Assembly (NCBI RefSeq): GCF_025231485.1
Contig: NZ_CP104003.1
Location: 2,046,001 to 2,110,000 of the forward strand
Source: Salinirubellus salinus
Lineage (GTDB): Archaea; Halobacteriota; Halobacteria; Halobacteriales; Haloarculaceae
DNA: 64,000 nucleotides
Direction of reading: 5' to 3'
Both the position numbers and the translations under genes were made by a program. Below are positions 25,328 to 37,600 of this stretch, piece after piece (position 1 is the first letter of the stretch; every line of letters begins with the position of its first letter). The notes beneath the pieces were generated by a model that was given only the letters and a program-made list of their open reading frames with translations, did no database searches and was not told the origin of the DNA.

Positions 25328-28300
25328 ATGTTTCAGGACCCAGAGACCTTCGCTGGCGCGGGAATCGGCATCGCGACGGGCACCCAACCCATTGGGGCGG
25401 CCCCGGCGCTCGACCCCGGTATCCACCTGCGGTGGGCGAGCGCGCCCCACCGCGGCGTCCCCCGCTACGGAACGTACCTCTTCCGCCGGCGCAGTAGCGA
25501 GGGGCGCACCAAGCCGGTCGGTATCGACACCGAGACGGGCCAGCAGTACGTCGCCGGGACCGAGTCCGACTTCGGCTCGCTCGCGGGCGCGGGCTCGACC
25601 ACGACCGGCACGGGGCCGTTCGGCTGGATCGAGGTCACGTTCACCGACCGGAGCTACATCACGGCCGTCGACGTCCTGTTCACGGGCGGCCAGAGCGGTG
25701 AGACGACCCTCACGACGTTCACCGACGAGCGCGCCGTCGACACCGCGACAGTCGGGCCGGGCCCCGTCGGTCGGCAGACGGTCAAGCTCACCGGGCAGTA
25801 CGTCACCAGCTTCCGTGTCGAGGGTGACTTCGGCCTCCTCCTCGACGTGCGCCTCCACTCGACGGCCGAGAGCCTCTCGACCGGGTGGGACTTCCTCTCC
25901 GGGGCCGACCCGCTCTCGCTCCCGCTGGCACACGACGACTACCCCTGCGTGAGCGCGCCGGCGACGCTCGACGAGGCGCGGTCGCTCGCCCGTGACCGCA
26001 TCGCCTACGGCTCGCCCGACCGCTACGCCGCCGCCAGCACGGCCACGCCCGCCACCGGGACGGCCGCCGTGGCCAACGGGTCGCCACTCGTCGCCGGGGC
26101 GGGGACGAACTGGTCGGCCAACCGCGCCGGGGAAGTGTTCCACGTCGACGGCGACGACGACGCCTACACCGTCCTGTCTGTCCTCGCGAGCGACCGTCTG
26201 CTCCTGTCTCGGCCCTACGCCGGGGCGACCGACGCGAGTGCCGCCTACTCGCTCGCACCCGACCGCTTCGGCACCATCCACGACGCGCTCGCGACGCTCG
26301 TCGCCGGCGGACCCACCGCAGGTGGGCCCTCGGCACGGGCGACCCCGACCGCCGTCGAGACGACGGGCACGGTCACGCGAACCGCGAGCGAGACGGGCGT
26401 CACCGGCATCGGGACCGCGTGGGACGACTCGCTCGAAGGGCTCGGCCTTCAGGTCGCACTCCACACCGGCGACATGGGTGATTTCACTCCTGGCGAGACC
26501 ACCGTCAGGGATGTATTGGGGGGGTACAGCGACCGGCTAGAGGGTGGCATCCTCGTCATCGACGGCCAGCAGACCCGGTACGAGATCGCCGAGGTAGTCA
26601 GTCCGACCGAACTCACACTCGACCGGCCCTACGACGGGCCGTCCTCAACGAGTCAGACCTACACCGTCTACGAGCGAGCGGTGGCTCGCATCGACCGCGT
26701 GGTGAGCCCGACCGAACTCGAACTCGACCAGCCACACGCCGGCCCGACCCACACGAGTGGCCGCGCGTACCGCATCGTCGGGTCGATGGCCGCACTCGGG
26801 GCGAGCGGTGACGAGACGCTGACGCTCGCCGCACAGTACCCGCTCGAGACGCTCTCCGTCGCGAGCATCGACCCTGCCGTCGCCCAGCTCCTCGGGAGCG
26901 CCTGGGTCGACGACACGGTCGAGGCGAACGTCGCGTACGACTACCTGCTCGTCACCGACCACACGGGCTACGTCGACCTGCTGGCTAACGTCTGGAACGT
27001 CGACGCGGGCGACCCGGTCGACTTCCGCGAGTTCGTCGGCGATGTCGTCGTCGCGGCCGAGTACGACCTCGTCGACGCCTACCTCCTCTCGAACTTGGAG
27101 CAGGGCGACACCGACCCGCCCGCACCGGCCGCCCCGACAGACGTCAGAGCGTACGACCTGCCGCCGTCGACTGCGACCGGGACCGACCATGACCGCTACG
27201 CTGCGGGCCTCGGCTGGGACACGGGCCACGTCGACGGCCACCTCCCCATCGACGCCCCGGCCGCGTACTACTGCTGGCGGACCGCACTCGGCGATAGCCC
27301 CGGCTCACTGGCACCGGCGACGTCGGCTTACACGCCGCTCAGTGACGACCCAGTCACGGACTTCCTCGCGGATGCCGAGCCGGTCCTCGTCGCGAACGGT
27401 GACGACGGCCCGAGCGTTCCCGGCTGGCCGACGGCCCCGGTTCACGCCGTCGACGGCCGGCGCCCGCCGGGCTGGTACAGCTATCGCGTCACCGGCGTCG
27501 ACCTGTTCGGCCGGCACACCGACTACAGCGAGCCCACGACGTGGCACGACCCCGAGACCGACCAGCCGGCGACTCACGCTACCCACCCCGACGCCCCGGG
27601 TTTCGCGGTCGAACTCCGGGCCCGACTCCCCCCGCCGCGGCCGGCCGGCGTCACGGCGACCGTGCTCGACCCGCAGGACCCCGACGACGCGGACGACGCT
27701 GCGGCCGTCGCCTGGTGGGACCAGCACGGCCGGCAGGTCGCCCTCCGCATCGGCTGGGCCTGGCCGGCCGCCTTCGACGCACAGGCACCCGATACGGACG
27801 CCTTCGAGTGTCTGGTCGAACTCGGCTCGCTCAACAGCCACCCCGGAACCGTCACCGCGGTGAACGAGGGCCCCGAGACGACGCGCGTCACCACCACGCT
27901 CTCGCACACCGTTGACCCGACCGACGCATCCAGCCCGTCGCTCTCGCCCGGTGCCTTCGCCGGCGCCTCGCTCTCGGTCGCGGGCGCGACGTTCACCGTC
28001 GTCGACAGCGGCGGCGGGAGCGGCCTCTGGGTCGAGGTCCGAACCCGCGAGGGCCCCGACGGCCCGGTCGTCCCACAGACGGGGGCGGAGTGTGCGCTGG
28101 CCGTCCCAGCCGTGTACGATACGGGGACCGCCACGGTCGTCGACGGGGACGCCGTCGTGACCGGGCGCGACACCGGCTGGCGTGACGCACTCGTCGGCCA
28201 ACCGTTCCGGCTGGCGACGACCGGCGAGACATACGAGGTGACGCGTGTCGACTCGCCCACCCGACTCCACCTCGACCGCCCCTACGAGACCCCGCCGAAC

Positions 28301-30019
28301 CGCCCGGACCGCGAAGCCGCGGCGTACGCCGTCGACCACCCCGTGAGCACGGACTACAGCGAGCACGACGCCTGGACGTTCCAGGTCGACGATGTCCCCA
28401 TCGACGCCGACGTGACCGACCGCCGGACGCCGGCCGGCGACCGCTTCTACGAGACGACCGTCCCCGCCCCGGGCGCCGATGGCGGTGGGTTCGACCCCGG
28501 TGTCGGCTCCGGCGAGTCGCCCGTCGTCTACGCCAACGTGGGTGTCAACGCCCGCATCGACACCGACGACGGCTCCCTCCGCGGTGACGTCGGCGGCCCC
28601 GCCCCGGTCGCCAGAGCGCACCGCGACCCGCCGGCCACGCCCGAAGTCCCACCGCTCGACTCCAGTGTCGACTGGGCCACCCACCCCGACTACGACGGCC
28701 TCGCCCACTACACCGTCCGCTGGGTCCGCCCGCCGGACGGCGTCGAGGCACACGTCTACCGCACGCTCGACCGGACGCTCTTCCGCGTGGACTGGGACCG
28801 CCGGAGCGCGACCGACGCGTTCGTCCTCGACGCCACTGCGACCGAGTACTTCCCGCCGTCACGACGCGGTGACGACGCCGCCGAACGGGCACGACGCGAG
28901 GCCATCACCACCACGCTCACGACCGACCTCGACGTCGACACGTGGGCCGCTGCCGAGACGGTCTACCTCGGGCTGGAGCCTGACGAACTCCAGACGCTGG
29001 CGGCGCTGCCGGGCAACGAGTCGGCGTTCACGCAGCTGACGACCGACCCGCTCGCGCCAGCCGACGCGCCGAACGTCCGCGGGCCGGACTACGAGGCCGG
29101 CGACCCCGGCCCGGGAACCCAGCCCGGCGTCGACGGCGTTCCGGACGAGATGCCACCCGGCGACGACCTCTGTGCGTACGTCGACAGCTTCGACGGCCGC
29201 TCGCGTAACCACTATCTCTACCGAGTCGGTGCCGTCGACGACGCCCACAACCGCGCCGGGGCGCTCACCTACCCGACCCCGCCGACGCGGGCGCTGGATG
29301 CCGTCCCGCCGGAGACGCCCGTTGTCACGGGTCTCGTCGCCGGGCATCCGGACGACGCCGAGGCGGACGACCGCCGACTCACCCTCCGCTGGAACGCCGT
29401 CCGGAGTCCCGATCTCGCGCGCTACCGCGTCTACCGGACGACCGACCCGGACGCGGTCCGCGACGTCCGGCTGATGGACGAGGCCGCGACGCTCTCCGTT
29501 CCGGTCGCGACCGATGGCGACCCACTCGTGACCGGCCGGAGCGACGGCTCGACCGTCTTCTGGACCGACGGCGACCGCGACGCCGGCGTCGACCACCACT
29601 ACCGCGTCGTCGCCGAGGACGAGACGGGGAACGCCTCGCGTGCCTCAGATGCGGTCGCTGGCCGCACCTTCGACACCACCCCGCCGACGCCGCCCACGGT
29701 GACGGCCGAGTGGGTCCGCGTCGGCCCGAACGGGACCGTCCAGCCCTACGCCGACCCGTTCCCGCCGGACGAACGGTGGCGACCGGCTGTTCGCGTGACG
29801 TGGGCCGACGGTGCCTCGTCCCGCGTACTCCTCGAGTCGGGGCCGGCGACCGGTCCAGACGGCTTCGCACCGGCATCGGGCTGGCTCGTCGATACGACCG
29901 AGTATCTCCACGATCCCGGCGAGTCAGCGCCCTACCGCATCCGGGTGCGTGTCCTCGACGACCGCGGTCGGCAGGCGACCGGTGACCCCGTGACGGTCCC
30001 GGCACCCGGAGGTGCGTGA
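25328..30019 (+). CDS. 1563-aa giant protein with phage-fibre-like beta repeats and FN3-like domains
   Basis: ATG 25328; no signal peptide or TM segment. The N-terminal part (ALDPGIHLRWASAPHRGVPRYGTYLFRRR) is followed by a beta-rich region. Three copies of a repeat resembling phage tail-fibre domains are visible: about 242-311 (TGTAAVANGSPLVAGAGTNW...LLLSRPYAGATDASAAY), 346-485 (a split or double copy, ...SPTELTLDRPY and ...SPTELELDQPH) and 933-1004 (TGTATVVDGDAVVTGRDTGW...SPTRLHLDRPY). FN3-like pieces lie at about 596-750 (PPGWYSYRVTGVDLFGRHTDYSEPT) and 1325-1455 (RLTLRWNAVRSPDLARYRVYR, YRVVAEDETGNASRAS). No catalytic motif was seen. Its stop overlaps the next start (TGATG). A structural, fibre- or scaffold-like role is inference. 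Confidence 0.8.
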   Translation: MFQDPETFAGAGIGIATGTQPIGAAPALDPGIHLRWASAPHRGVPRYGTYLFRRRSSEGRTKPVGIDTETGQQYVAGTESDFGSLAGAGSTTTGTGPFGWIEVTFTDRSYITAVDVLFTGGQSGETTLTTFTDERAVDTATVGPGPVGRQTVKLTGQYVTSFRVEGDFGLLLDVRLHSTAESLSTGWDFLSGADPLSLPLAHDDYPCVSAPATLDEARSLARDRIAYGSPDRYAAASTATPATGTAAVANGSPLVAGAGTNWSANRAGEVFHVDGDDDAYTVLSVLASDRLLLSRPYAGATDASAAYSLAPDRFGTIHDALATLVAGGPTAGGPSARATPTAVETTGTVTRTASETGVTGIGTAWDDSLEGLGLQVALHTGDMGDFTPGETTVRDVLGGYSDRLEGGILVIDGQQTRYEIAEVVSPTELTLDRPYDGPSSTSQTYTVYERAVARIDRVVSPTELELDQPHAGPTHTSGRAYRIVGSMAALGASGDETLTLAAQYPLETLSVASIDPAVAQLLGSAWVDDTVEANVAYDYLLVTDHTGYVDLLANVWNVDAGDPVDFREFVGDVVVAAEYDLVDAYLLSNLEQGDTDPPAPAAPTDVRAYDLPPSTATGTDHDRYAAGLGWDTGHVDGHLPIDAPAAYYCWRTALGDSPGSLAPATSAYTPLSDDPVTDFLADAEPVLVANGDDGPSVPGWPTAPVHAVDGRRPPGWYSYRVTGVDLFGRHTDYSEPTTWHDPETDQPATHATHPDAPGFAVELRARLPPPRPAGVTATVLDPQDPDDADDAAAVAWWDQHGRQVALRIGWAWPAAFDAQAPDTDAFECLVELGSLNSHPGTVTAVNEGPETTRVTTTLSHTVDPTDASSPSLSPGAFAGASLSVAGATFTVVDSGGGSGLWVEVRTREGPDGPVVPQTGAECALAVPAVYDTGTATVVDGDAVVTGRDTGWRDALVGQPFRLATTGETYEVTRVDSPTRLHLDRPYETPPNRPDREAAAYAVDHPVSTDYSEHDAWTFQVDDVPIDADVTDRRTPAGDRFYETTVPAPGADGGGFDPGVGSGESPVVYANVGVNARIDTDDGSLRGDVGGPAPVARAHRDPPATPEVPPLDSSVDWATHPDYDGLAHYTVRWVRPPDGVEAHVYRTLDRTLFRVDWDRRSATDAFVLDATATEYFPPSRRGDDAAERARREAITTTLTTDLDVDTWAAAETVYLGLEPDELQTLAALPGNESAFTQLTTDPLAPADAPNVRGPDYEAGDPGPGTQPGVDGVPDEMPPGDDLCAYVDSFDGRSRNHYLYRVGAVDDAHNRAGALTYPTPPTRALDAVPPETPVVTGLVAGHPDDAEADDRRLTLRWNAVRSPDLARYRVYRTTDPDAVRDVRLMDEAATLSVPVATDGDPLVTGRSDGSTVFWTDGDRDAGVDHHYRVVAEDETGNASRASDAVAGRTFDTTPPTPPTVTAEWVRVGPNGTVQPYADPFPPDERWRPAVRVTWADGASSRVLLESGPATGPDGFAPASGWLVDTTEYLHDPGESAPYRIRVRVLDDRGRQATGDPVTVPAPGGA

Positions 30020-31602
30020 TGGCCGACGTGGACGCGCTGGTCGAGAAGTGGTTCATCGACACCAACGGCACCCGGAACCTGCTGGACCTCGCTGCGAGCG
30101 AGGCGAAGAACCACTGGCTTCCCCCGCAGACCCGACACGAGGGAGCGAGCCTCACCGACCACACCACCGGGAACGACGTCACGGCGCTGCTCGACGGGGA
30201 GAACATCCTCCCGAAGTGGGCGGAGGGAGTCGTCCACCTCACGAACAACCACGGAGACGCCCAGCTGCTGCACTCCGGCTGGATCGCGAGGGACATCAAC
30301 GTGAAAGCCGGGAAGTCGGTCTCGCACTATCTCGGGCAGCTGACGGCCAAGACCGACGAGGTGTACATCGCGCTCAGCGACCACTGGACGAACGCGACGG
30401 ACAACCGCAAGTTCGCCAACTCCGTCGGCATCGACACGGCCGCGGTCGACTCACGCTACCCCGACGTTGGGTCCAACCACGCGAAGTACACCGTGTTCAA
30501 GGACGGCACAGACGACTACGCGCTGGTCGGGTCGGCCGACCTCTGGGGACCCGCTCGGGCCGTCCAGGCGCACGACCAGCTCGGCGGCCAGCACGAACTC
30601 AGCGTGACGCTCCGCGGGCCGGCTGTCGCGGACGTCCAGCAGTCGTTCGTCAACCGCTGGAATGACGAGACGCGCGACGACGTCAAGGGCTCGCTCTGGC
30701 ACCCCGTCTCGAAGAGCACCGTCGGCAGTATCATCGGCCCGTACGCCGTCTGGACGGAGAAGACGCCACCGGAGTTGAGCGCCAACGCCGTGCAGACGAC
30801 CACGACCGGGACCCACGCCGTCCAGGTGCTCCAGACGTTCGGCATCGACCACGACGACGAGACCTACTCGTGGGCGAACGGCTCCGGCGGCGAGTTCACC
30901 GTCTGGGCCGCCCGACTCCGCGCGCTCTCGAAGGCGACCGACTACATCTACGTCGAGGACCAGTACTTCGTCCCCTTCGGCGTCCCGGGGACGAAGACCT
31001 ACCAGCTCGCGATGAAAGCGGACCACAAGTGGGCGCCGTTCACTCATCTCAAGGAACGACTGGCGGCCGGCGTCGACGTCTTCGTCGTGACGAATCCCGA
31101 ACTCGACGGGCGGTTCGCGAACACGGCAGCGTTCGCCCGGACGGACGCGCTCGTCGAACTGAAGACAGCGAGCGAGCAGTCCGGGGCCGGCGACCTCGTC
31201 GTCGCCTCACTCGAGGTGGGCGGCGACGTGGTCAACACCCACGCGAAACTCGTCGTCGTCGACGACGAGTACGTCGCGCTCGGCTCGGCCAACTTCAACC
31301 GCCGGTCGGCGACCAACGACGGCGAACTCGCCCTGGGTATCGTCGACGGTGACGAGACGCTCGTCCCGACTATCCGCAGCGAGACGTGGGGTGAGCACCT
31401 CGGGGTCTCCCCGTCGTCGCTGGGCGACCTCGCCGCCGCGAAGGCGACCTACAAGGACCGCGTGACGAACGAGACTGGCCGACTCCGCGCCCTCGACATC
31501 CCAGACGAAGCGACGGACGAGCCGTGGAACCAGAAGTTCGGCCTCAGCCAGTGGGACCACTACGCCGGCCCGGCCGACCGCACCCCGGAGGCAGACCAAT
31601 GA
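30019..31602 (+). CDS. Phospholipase-D-superfamily protein with two HKD motifs
   Basis: 527 aa; ATG 30019 overlaps the upstream stop (TGATG), and a GTG one codon earlier is possible. First HKD region: SNHAKYTVFKDGTDDYALVGSADLWGP (His154, Lys156; Asp162, one residue later than the canonical H-x-K-x4-D). Second: VNTHAKLVVVDDEYVALGSANFNRRS (His408, Lys410, Asp415, canonical spacing). DYIYVEDQYFVPFG between them matches the IxxxxQYF motif of eukaryotic-type PLDs. Enzymes of this fold cleave phosphodiesters in phospholipids or DNA. No secretion signal; the operon suggests delivery or action together with the flanking giant proteins. Stop overlaps the next ATG (ATGA). Confidence 0.88.
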   Translation: MADVDALVEKWFIDTNGTRNLLDLAASEAKNHWLPPQTRHEGASLTDHTTGNDVTALLDGENILPKWAEGVVHLTNNHGDAQLLHSGWIARDINVKAGKSVSHYLGQLTAKTDEVYIALSDHWTNATDNRKFANSVGIDTAAVDSRYPDVGSNHAKYTVFKDGTDDYALVGSADLWGPARAVQAHDQLGGQHELSVTLRGPAVADVQQSFVNRWNDETRDDVKGSLWHPVSKSTVGSIIGPYAVWTEKTPPELSANAVQTTTTGTHAVQVLQTFGIDHDDETYSWANGSGGEFTVWAARLRALSKATDYIYVEDQYFVPFGVPGTKTYQLAMKADHKWAPFTHLKERLAAGVDVFVVTNPELDGRFANTAAFARTDALVELKTASEQSGAGDLVVASLEVGGDVVNTHAKLVVVDDEYVALGSANFNRRSATNDGELALGIVDGDETLVPTIRSETWGEHLGVSPSSLGDLAAAKATYKDRVTNETGRLRALDIPDEATDEPWNQKFGLSQWDHYAGPADRTPEADQ

Positions 31603-34600
31603 CACGATACGCGAGCGACATCCCAGCCACGCAACTGTTCTCGGCCGACGACCTGCCGCTGTCGAAGGTCCTCCCGACCGAGGGAATCGACGACCTGCTC
31701 GACCGACTGTACTTCCGCAGCGTCGAAGAGGCGTACGACCCCGCCACCGAGACGACGACGCTCCAGTACGGTGCCGTCGTCGACCCGGAGGCGGCGTTCG
31801 AACTCCCCGGCCTCGGCGGGATGCAGGTCGTCGTCGGTGGCGATACAGCCATGCTGGCCGCCGAGTTCGTCGGCGGTCCAGATACGGGGGCACTGACCCT
31901 CTCGGGTGGCATCGCGCTTCGCTTCCCCCGCGAGTGGCTCCGGCCCGTCGTCGAGACCGAGGACGGCTGGGTCGACGACCCGTCCCGCGAGCACGTCGAA
32001 CTCGGATTCGGCGGCGGCGTCACCGTCGACCACGAGTTCGATGTCACCTTCGAGGGGAGCAATCGCTTCACCGTCGAGCCGGCCATGATCGGCGACACCG
32101 GCCTCGTCGTCGAGGGAAGCGTCGCGGTCGACCTCTCGGAGACGACCGCGCACCCCTCGAGCGCGGCGATGGGCCTCGACCCCTCGTGGCGTGGCGTCGT
32201 CTTCGATGACCTCACGCTCCACCTGCCCGAGGCGCTCGACGTGCCGGGCGCTCCGGCCGAACTCTCGCTCGAGGAGTTCCACGTCGGCGGAGGCGGCGTC
32301 TCGGGGACCGTCTCGGGTGACTGGGACGCCGGCGACGCCACCGGGTCGCTGTTCGGGATGGAGTTCGAGTTACGGACGGTCGACATCGAGTTCCGCGAGT
32401 CCGCACTCGTCGGTGCCGGTGCGCGGGGGACGCTCACGCTCCCGTTCTTCGACGGCCCGGTCGACCTCGAACTCGGCATCGCGGGCGACGGTACCGTGAC
32501 GGCCGCACTGGACGACCCGGACGGCCTTGTCTCCGTCGACCACGACGCCTACGCGCTCGAGATCGACGGCCTGCGCTTCTCGACGGCCGGAACTCCCGCC
32601 GTGGCGCTCAGCGGGACCGTCACGCCGAAACTCGTCCCCGACGCGCCGGGTGTCCGTATCGAGGAACTCAGCGTCGACGCCGACGGGAACGTCCGTGTCG
32701 AGGGCGGCTGGCTCGACCTGCCCGACCAGTACAGCATCGACTTCTACGGCACGACGTTCGAGATCACCGCCTTCGGCCTCGGTCGTAACGACGACGGCAG
32801 CAAGTGGGTCGGCCTCGACGGGAGCGTCACGTTCGTCGACGAGCTCTCGGCGGGGGCGTCGGTCGACGGCCTGCGCGTCACCTGGTTCGACGACGGTCCT
32901 CGTGCAGGCGACGCCCCACAGCTCTCGTTCGAGGGCATCGGTGTCGAACTCGAGATACCCGACGCCGTCCGGTTCAAGGGGGCGGTCTCCTACACCGAGC
33001 GCACGCTCGACGACGGCTCGACCGACCACCGCTTCGAGGGCGACATCGGCCTCGACCTGCTCGCACTCGACGTCTCGGTCGACGGCAAGCTCGTCGTCGG
33101 CCAGCGCGAGGAGGCCGGCGAGACGTTCACCTACCTCGCGGTCTACCTCGGGGTCGACCTCCCCACCGGGATTCCGCTGTTCTCGACGGGCCTCTCGCTG
33201 TACGGGTTCGCGGGGCTGTACGCACAGAACATGTCGCCCGCGCTCGAGGACGACGAGGCGTGGTTCACGCGCGACCCGGACCAGGAGAGCTGGTACCACC
33301 GCGACCCCGAAGGGGCGACGGGCTTCGGTGGCGACCCGCCGAAGTGGCCCGCACGGAAGGGCGACCTCGCGTTCGGTGCGGGCGTCACCCTCGGGACCGC
33401 CGCGGACGACGGCTTCTCGTTCTCGGGTAACCTCCTGCTCGTGGTCGCCTTCCCCGGCCCCGTGGTCGTCCTGAACGGCGAGGCGACGATGCTGGCCAAG
33501 CGGAGCGATCTCGACAGCGGCGAGCCGAACTTCTCGGCGCTCGCCGTCCTCGACGGCCGCGCCGGGACGTTCACCTTCGGGCTGGACGCGCAATACCGCT
33601 TCGGCGACGGTGGCGAACTCGTCGACATCGGCGCGAGCGTCGAGGCGTTCTACAGCCTGAACGACCCGACCGCATGGTACGTCTACATCGGCCGGAAGGA
33701 GCCACGCGAGAAACGCGTCCGCGCGACCATCTTCTCGCTGTTCGAGGCGAACGGCTACGTCATGCTGGACTCGCGGCAACTCGCCGTCGGCGCCTGGTAC
33801 GGCTTCGACGAGTCCTACTCGTTCGGCCCGCTCGGCGTCGACCTGGAAGCGTGGCTCTCGGGCGACGCCGTCCTGAGCTTCGACCCCGCACACTTCTCGG
33901 GCGTCGTCGCCGCGAGAGGTGCCGTCCGGTTGCGAGCGTTCGGCTTCACCGCCGGCATCAGCCTCGACGCGACCATCGCCGCCGAGGTGTTCGACCCGTT
34001 CCACCTCCTCGGCAAGGTCAGAGTCGCGCTCGAACTGCCGGGGTTCCTCCCGGACCCGAGCGCGACCGTCACGCTGGAGTGGGGGCCACGACCCGAGCCG
34101 CCCGAACTGTCCGACCCGCTCGCAGGCGTCGCTATCGACCACGACCTCGGGACGGCGACCTGGCCACTCGCGCTCGACGACGACACCCCGCCAGCGGACG
34201 AGGACCTCCCGGTCGTCCCGCTGGACGGCCGGCCGCAGCTCACGTTCGCCGCCGCCGTCCACGACGACGGCTACGACGCGCTCGCCACCCCGGACGGGAC
34301 GCCCGACCCGGTCGGCGAGAACGCCCACCCGGTCCGGCCGGCGTACGTCCGCATCGGTGACCCGGCCGCGAACGAGGGCCCGGTCGAGGTCAGATACGGG
34401 CTCGCGGCCGTCCGCGTCGAGCGCCGGACCGCCAGCGGGTGGGAGTCGATGCCGGACGTGTTCGGCTCGTGGGCACCCGTCCCGACCCTGCCGGAGGGCG
34501 ACCGCACCGAGGGGGCCGACCCGCCGATGGCGAACACCAAGCTGTCGCTGTTCACCCCCAACCCGTTCGCGTACGTCCGGCACACGAGCGGGGCGTGGGG

Positions 34601-37600
34601 CGACGCGATGGTCGAGCGCGCCGGCGACTACCCCTGTCTGGCCAAGCGCGACTGCTGGACGTTCGAGGGTACCTCGCTCGCGGACTTCGACGTCCGGGCG
34701 ACTACGCTGCAGGGCATCCCGGTCACGACTGTCGACCGGGCCGACAGCGAGCCGTGGCCGACGTTCCACCACGCCGCGACGGTCCCGTCCGACCCGCCGG
34801 ACGTCGAGGACGTCTTCGCGGACGGCGCCCGGCGAGCGCTCACTCTCGGGTTCGTCGCCCCGGCCGACACGGCCGGTGACGACCTGGGGCAGTACCTCGT
34901 CGTCGACCTCCCCGAGCCACGCAAGTCCGTCGCTATCGAGGTACTGGCGGACAAGTACTGCGACGCCATCGGCCTGTTCGGCACCGACAGCGAGGGCGAG
35001 TCGGTGACGACGTTCGTCGAGCGACCCGAAGGGACCCAGCGACTCACCGTGACCAGCCGTGAGGGGACGCTCGACCGGGTCGTCCTCGTGGCGTACTACG
35101 CCGGCGACACGACGGCCACGTCGAGCGTCGGCGACCTCGCGGTCTTCTCGGTGTGTGCCTCGACTGCCGCGCTCTCTGACGTCGGCGCACTCGAGGTCGC
35201 TCGCGAGCGGACCATCCGCGAGCAGGTGGCCCGCCTCGGCGACGAGGCGGCCGTCTTCGACTCGCACACGACCTACCGCATCGCGGTCGAGACGACGCTC
35301 CAGGCCCGCGGCCTCGGCGAGTTCGACTGGTTCACCGAGGAACGGACCAGCACCGCCTACGCCTACTTCCGAACCGACGGCCCGCCCACACTCGCCTCGC
35401 TCTCGGTCCCCGAGGGGGCCGACCCCGAGCAGTTCGAGAGCGGTCTCGAGGACCTGCGACGCTACGTCCGCGGGACCGTCCCCGAGACGCTCCCGGCCCG
35501 TGGCGAGCGCCCCAGCCTCCCGCGGCCGGTCTACCGCGCCTACGACGTGGGCGTCCGCTTCAACCGGACTCACGTCGACCGGCTCTACCGGAGCGTGGGC
35601 CGCGACCTCGCGCTCGTCCTGTTCGACCGCAACAACCGGCCCGCACGGACCGCCGACGGCCGACTGCACGTCGTGGCGAACCGGTGGGGCGAGCAGGCCG
35701 ACCTCCTGCTCGACGTGGCCGAGCGCCAGTGGCTGCGCGCGGTCGACCGTGGTGAGTGTGCCGGCATCGACCGCGCCGTCGTCACCCGTGACGACCTCCT
35801 CGACGCCGTGGTCGGCCTCGGCGTCCTCGACGCCGACGAGGTCTACGAGGCACGACTGCTCCCACGCCTCCTGCGCGACCCGTTCGGCGACCGGGCGTAC
35901 TACGACGGCGAGCCGCCGTGGACGGCGGTCACGCGCGGTGGCGCGAGCGCCGACTGGACCGTCGACGGCCACCCAGACCTCGCCGGCGCCCGCGCCGAAC
36001 CGGCCGGTGACGGCTTCAGACTCCAGATACGCGACCCGAACGCGGCCGACGGTGCGCCCCCGTCGTACGTCGACGCCGACCTCTCGGCCCTGACGGCAGG
36101 CGCCGACGTGATCCGGTTCGCCGCGGCGGCCGGCTCGAAGACGGTCCGTATCACGGCCGTCGACCCCGCGAGCGCGACCGTCGAGGTGGACGGCAGCCCC
36201 TCGTTCACCACGTCGCGGTGGCTCGTGCCCGGACGTGGCGAGGTCACGCAGGCGGCGGCCACCCCCACGGGCGACGACGCGTTCACCTGCTGGGTCCGCG
36301 ACCCGGTGCCGGGGACGCCGGCCCCGGAGACGTGGACGGACTACCGGGCGGCAATGACGGTGACGCTCGACGCTCCGGACGCAGCCGCCGGGCTGGCCGT
36401 CCGGTACGACGCCGACGGTGGCCACCTGCGCTACGTCGTCGACGCGGGCGCGGACGAGCGCCGCCTCGTCAGCGACGACGGCTCCACGGCGACCGTCCTC
36501 GAGACCGTGCCCGGCCCGGTCGACCGTGGCCAGCCCTACGCGCTCGCCATCGAGGCCGTCGATGAGGAACTCCGGGTCTACGAGGACGACACCCTCGTGG
36601 CCACGGCCACGGCTGACGACGCGCTCGCGGGTGGCGTCGCGCTGGTCGCCCACGGCCCGGCCACGTTCGGCGAACTCCGCGTCGACGACGTCTCGACGGA
36701 CGCGCCGGTCGCCTACCGCTTCGCGTTCACCACCTCACGGTTCGCCAACGTCGCCCACCACCTCGGGAGCTACGCGGACGAGACCTGGCGCGCGACGAGT
36801 GCCGACCCCATCGACGCGACGGAGGGGGTCGCGCTCGGTGACGCGGACACACCACCCACTGCCGACGAGGGGCGTGCGTACGCCGCCGCGGTCGACGCGC
36901 TCGACCGGCCCGCTAGCGACCCACCCACCCGTGTCGAGGCGACGGTCGTCGGCGAGAGCGACACGCCACACGCGCTCCTCCTCGAGAGCCCCGAACCGCT
37001 CGACTGGACGCGGACCACGCTCTCGCTCTCGCACACGACTCGGGGCTCGGCGGCCGACGTGGTCCCCGACGGCGCGAAGGTGACTGACGTGACCTACGGT
37101 GCCGACGAGACGGTCGGGCTCCTCCTCGACCGCGAGACCGACCTCTCGGGCCACCGCGTCGAGTTCCGCCACGACGGTGACGGGCACGTCCCCCCACTCG
37201 TCGGGGCGCTGTTCGTCGACGACGCGGCCGACGAGCAGTTCGTCGCCTACGGGCGCCCGGACGGCGTGCGTCGGACCGCAGACGGCGCGTTCGTCGTCGA
37301 CCCGGACGAGGCCCCCGAGACGCTGTTCATCGACGAGCGCTTCCCGGCCGAGGCGGTCTGGTCGGTCGCGTTCGACGCGCCCGGAGACGCCGAGGTCGGC
37401 CTCGCGTTCCGCGAGGGGAGCGACAGCGGCTATCGATTCACCGTCGGCCCGGACGGTCGGGCGCTCGTTCACTACGACGTCGGTGGCTTCGACACGCTCT
37501 GGGCGGACGACACCGTCGTCGCATCGAGCGGGCCGGTCGCGCTCCGTGTGGAGGCAGTCGATGGCCGCCTCACAGTCTACCAGGACGAGATTCCCGTCTG

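Noticed and set aside
32370-36653. 1427-aa open frame on the minus strand inside the 2359-aa gene
   Set aside because: High-GC shadow: Arg/Val/Asp-rich without domains, opposite a gene with clear protein features.
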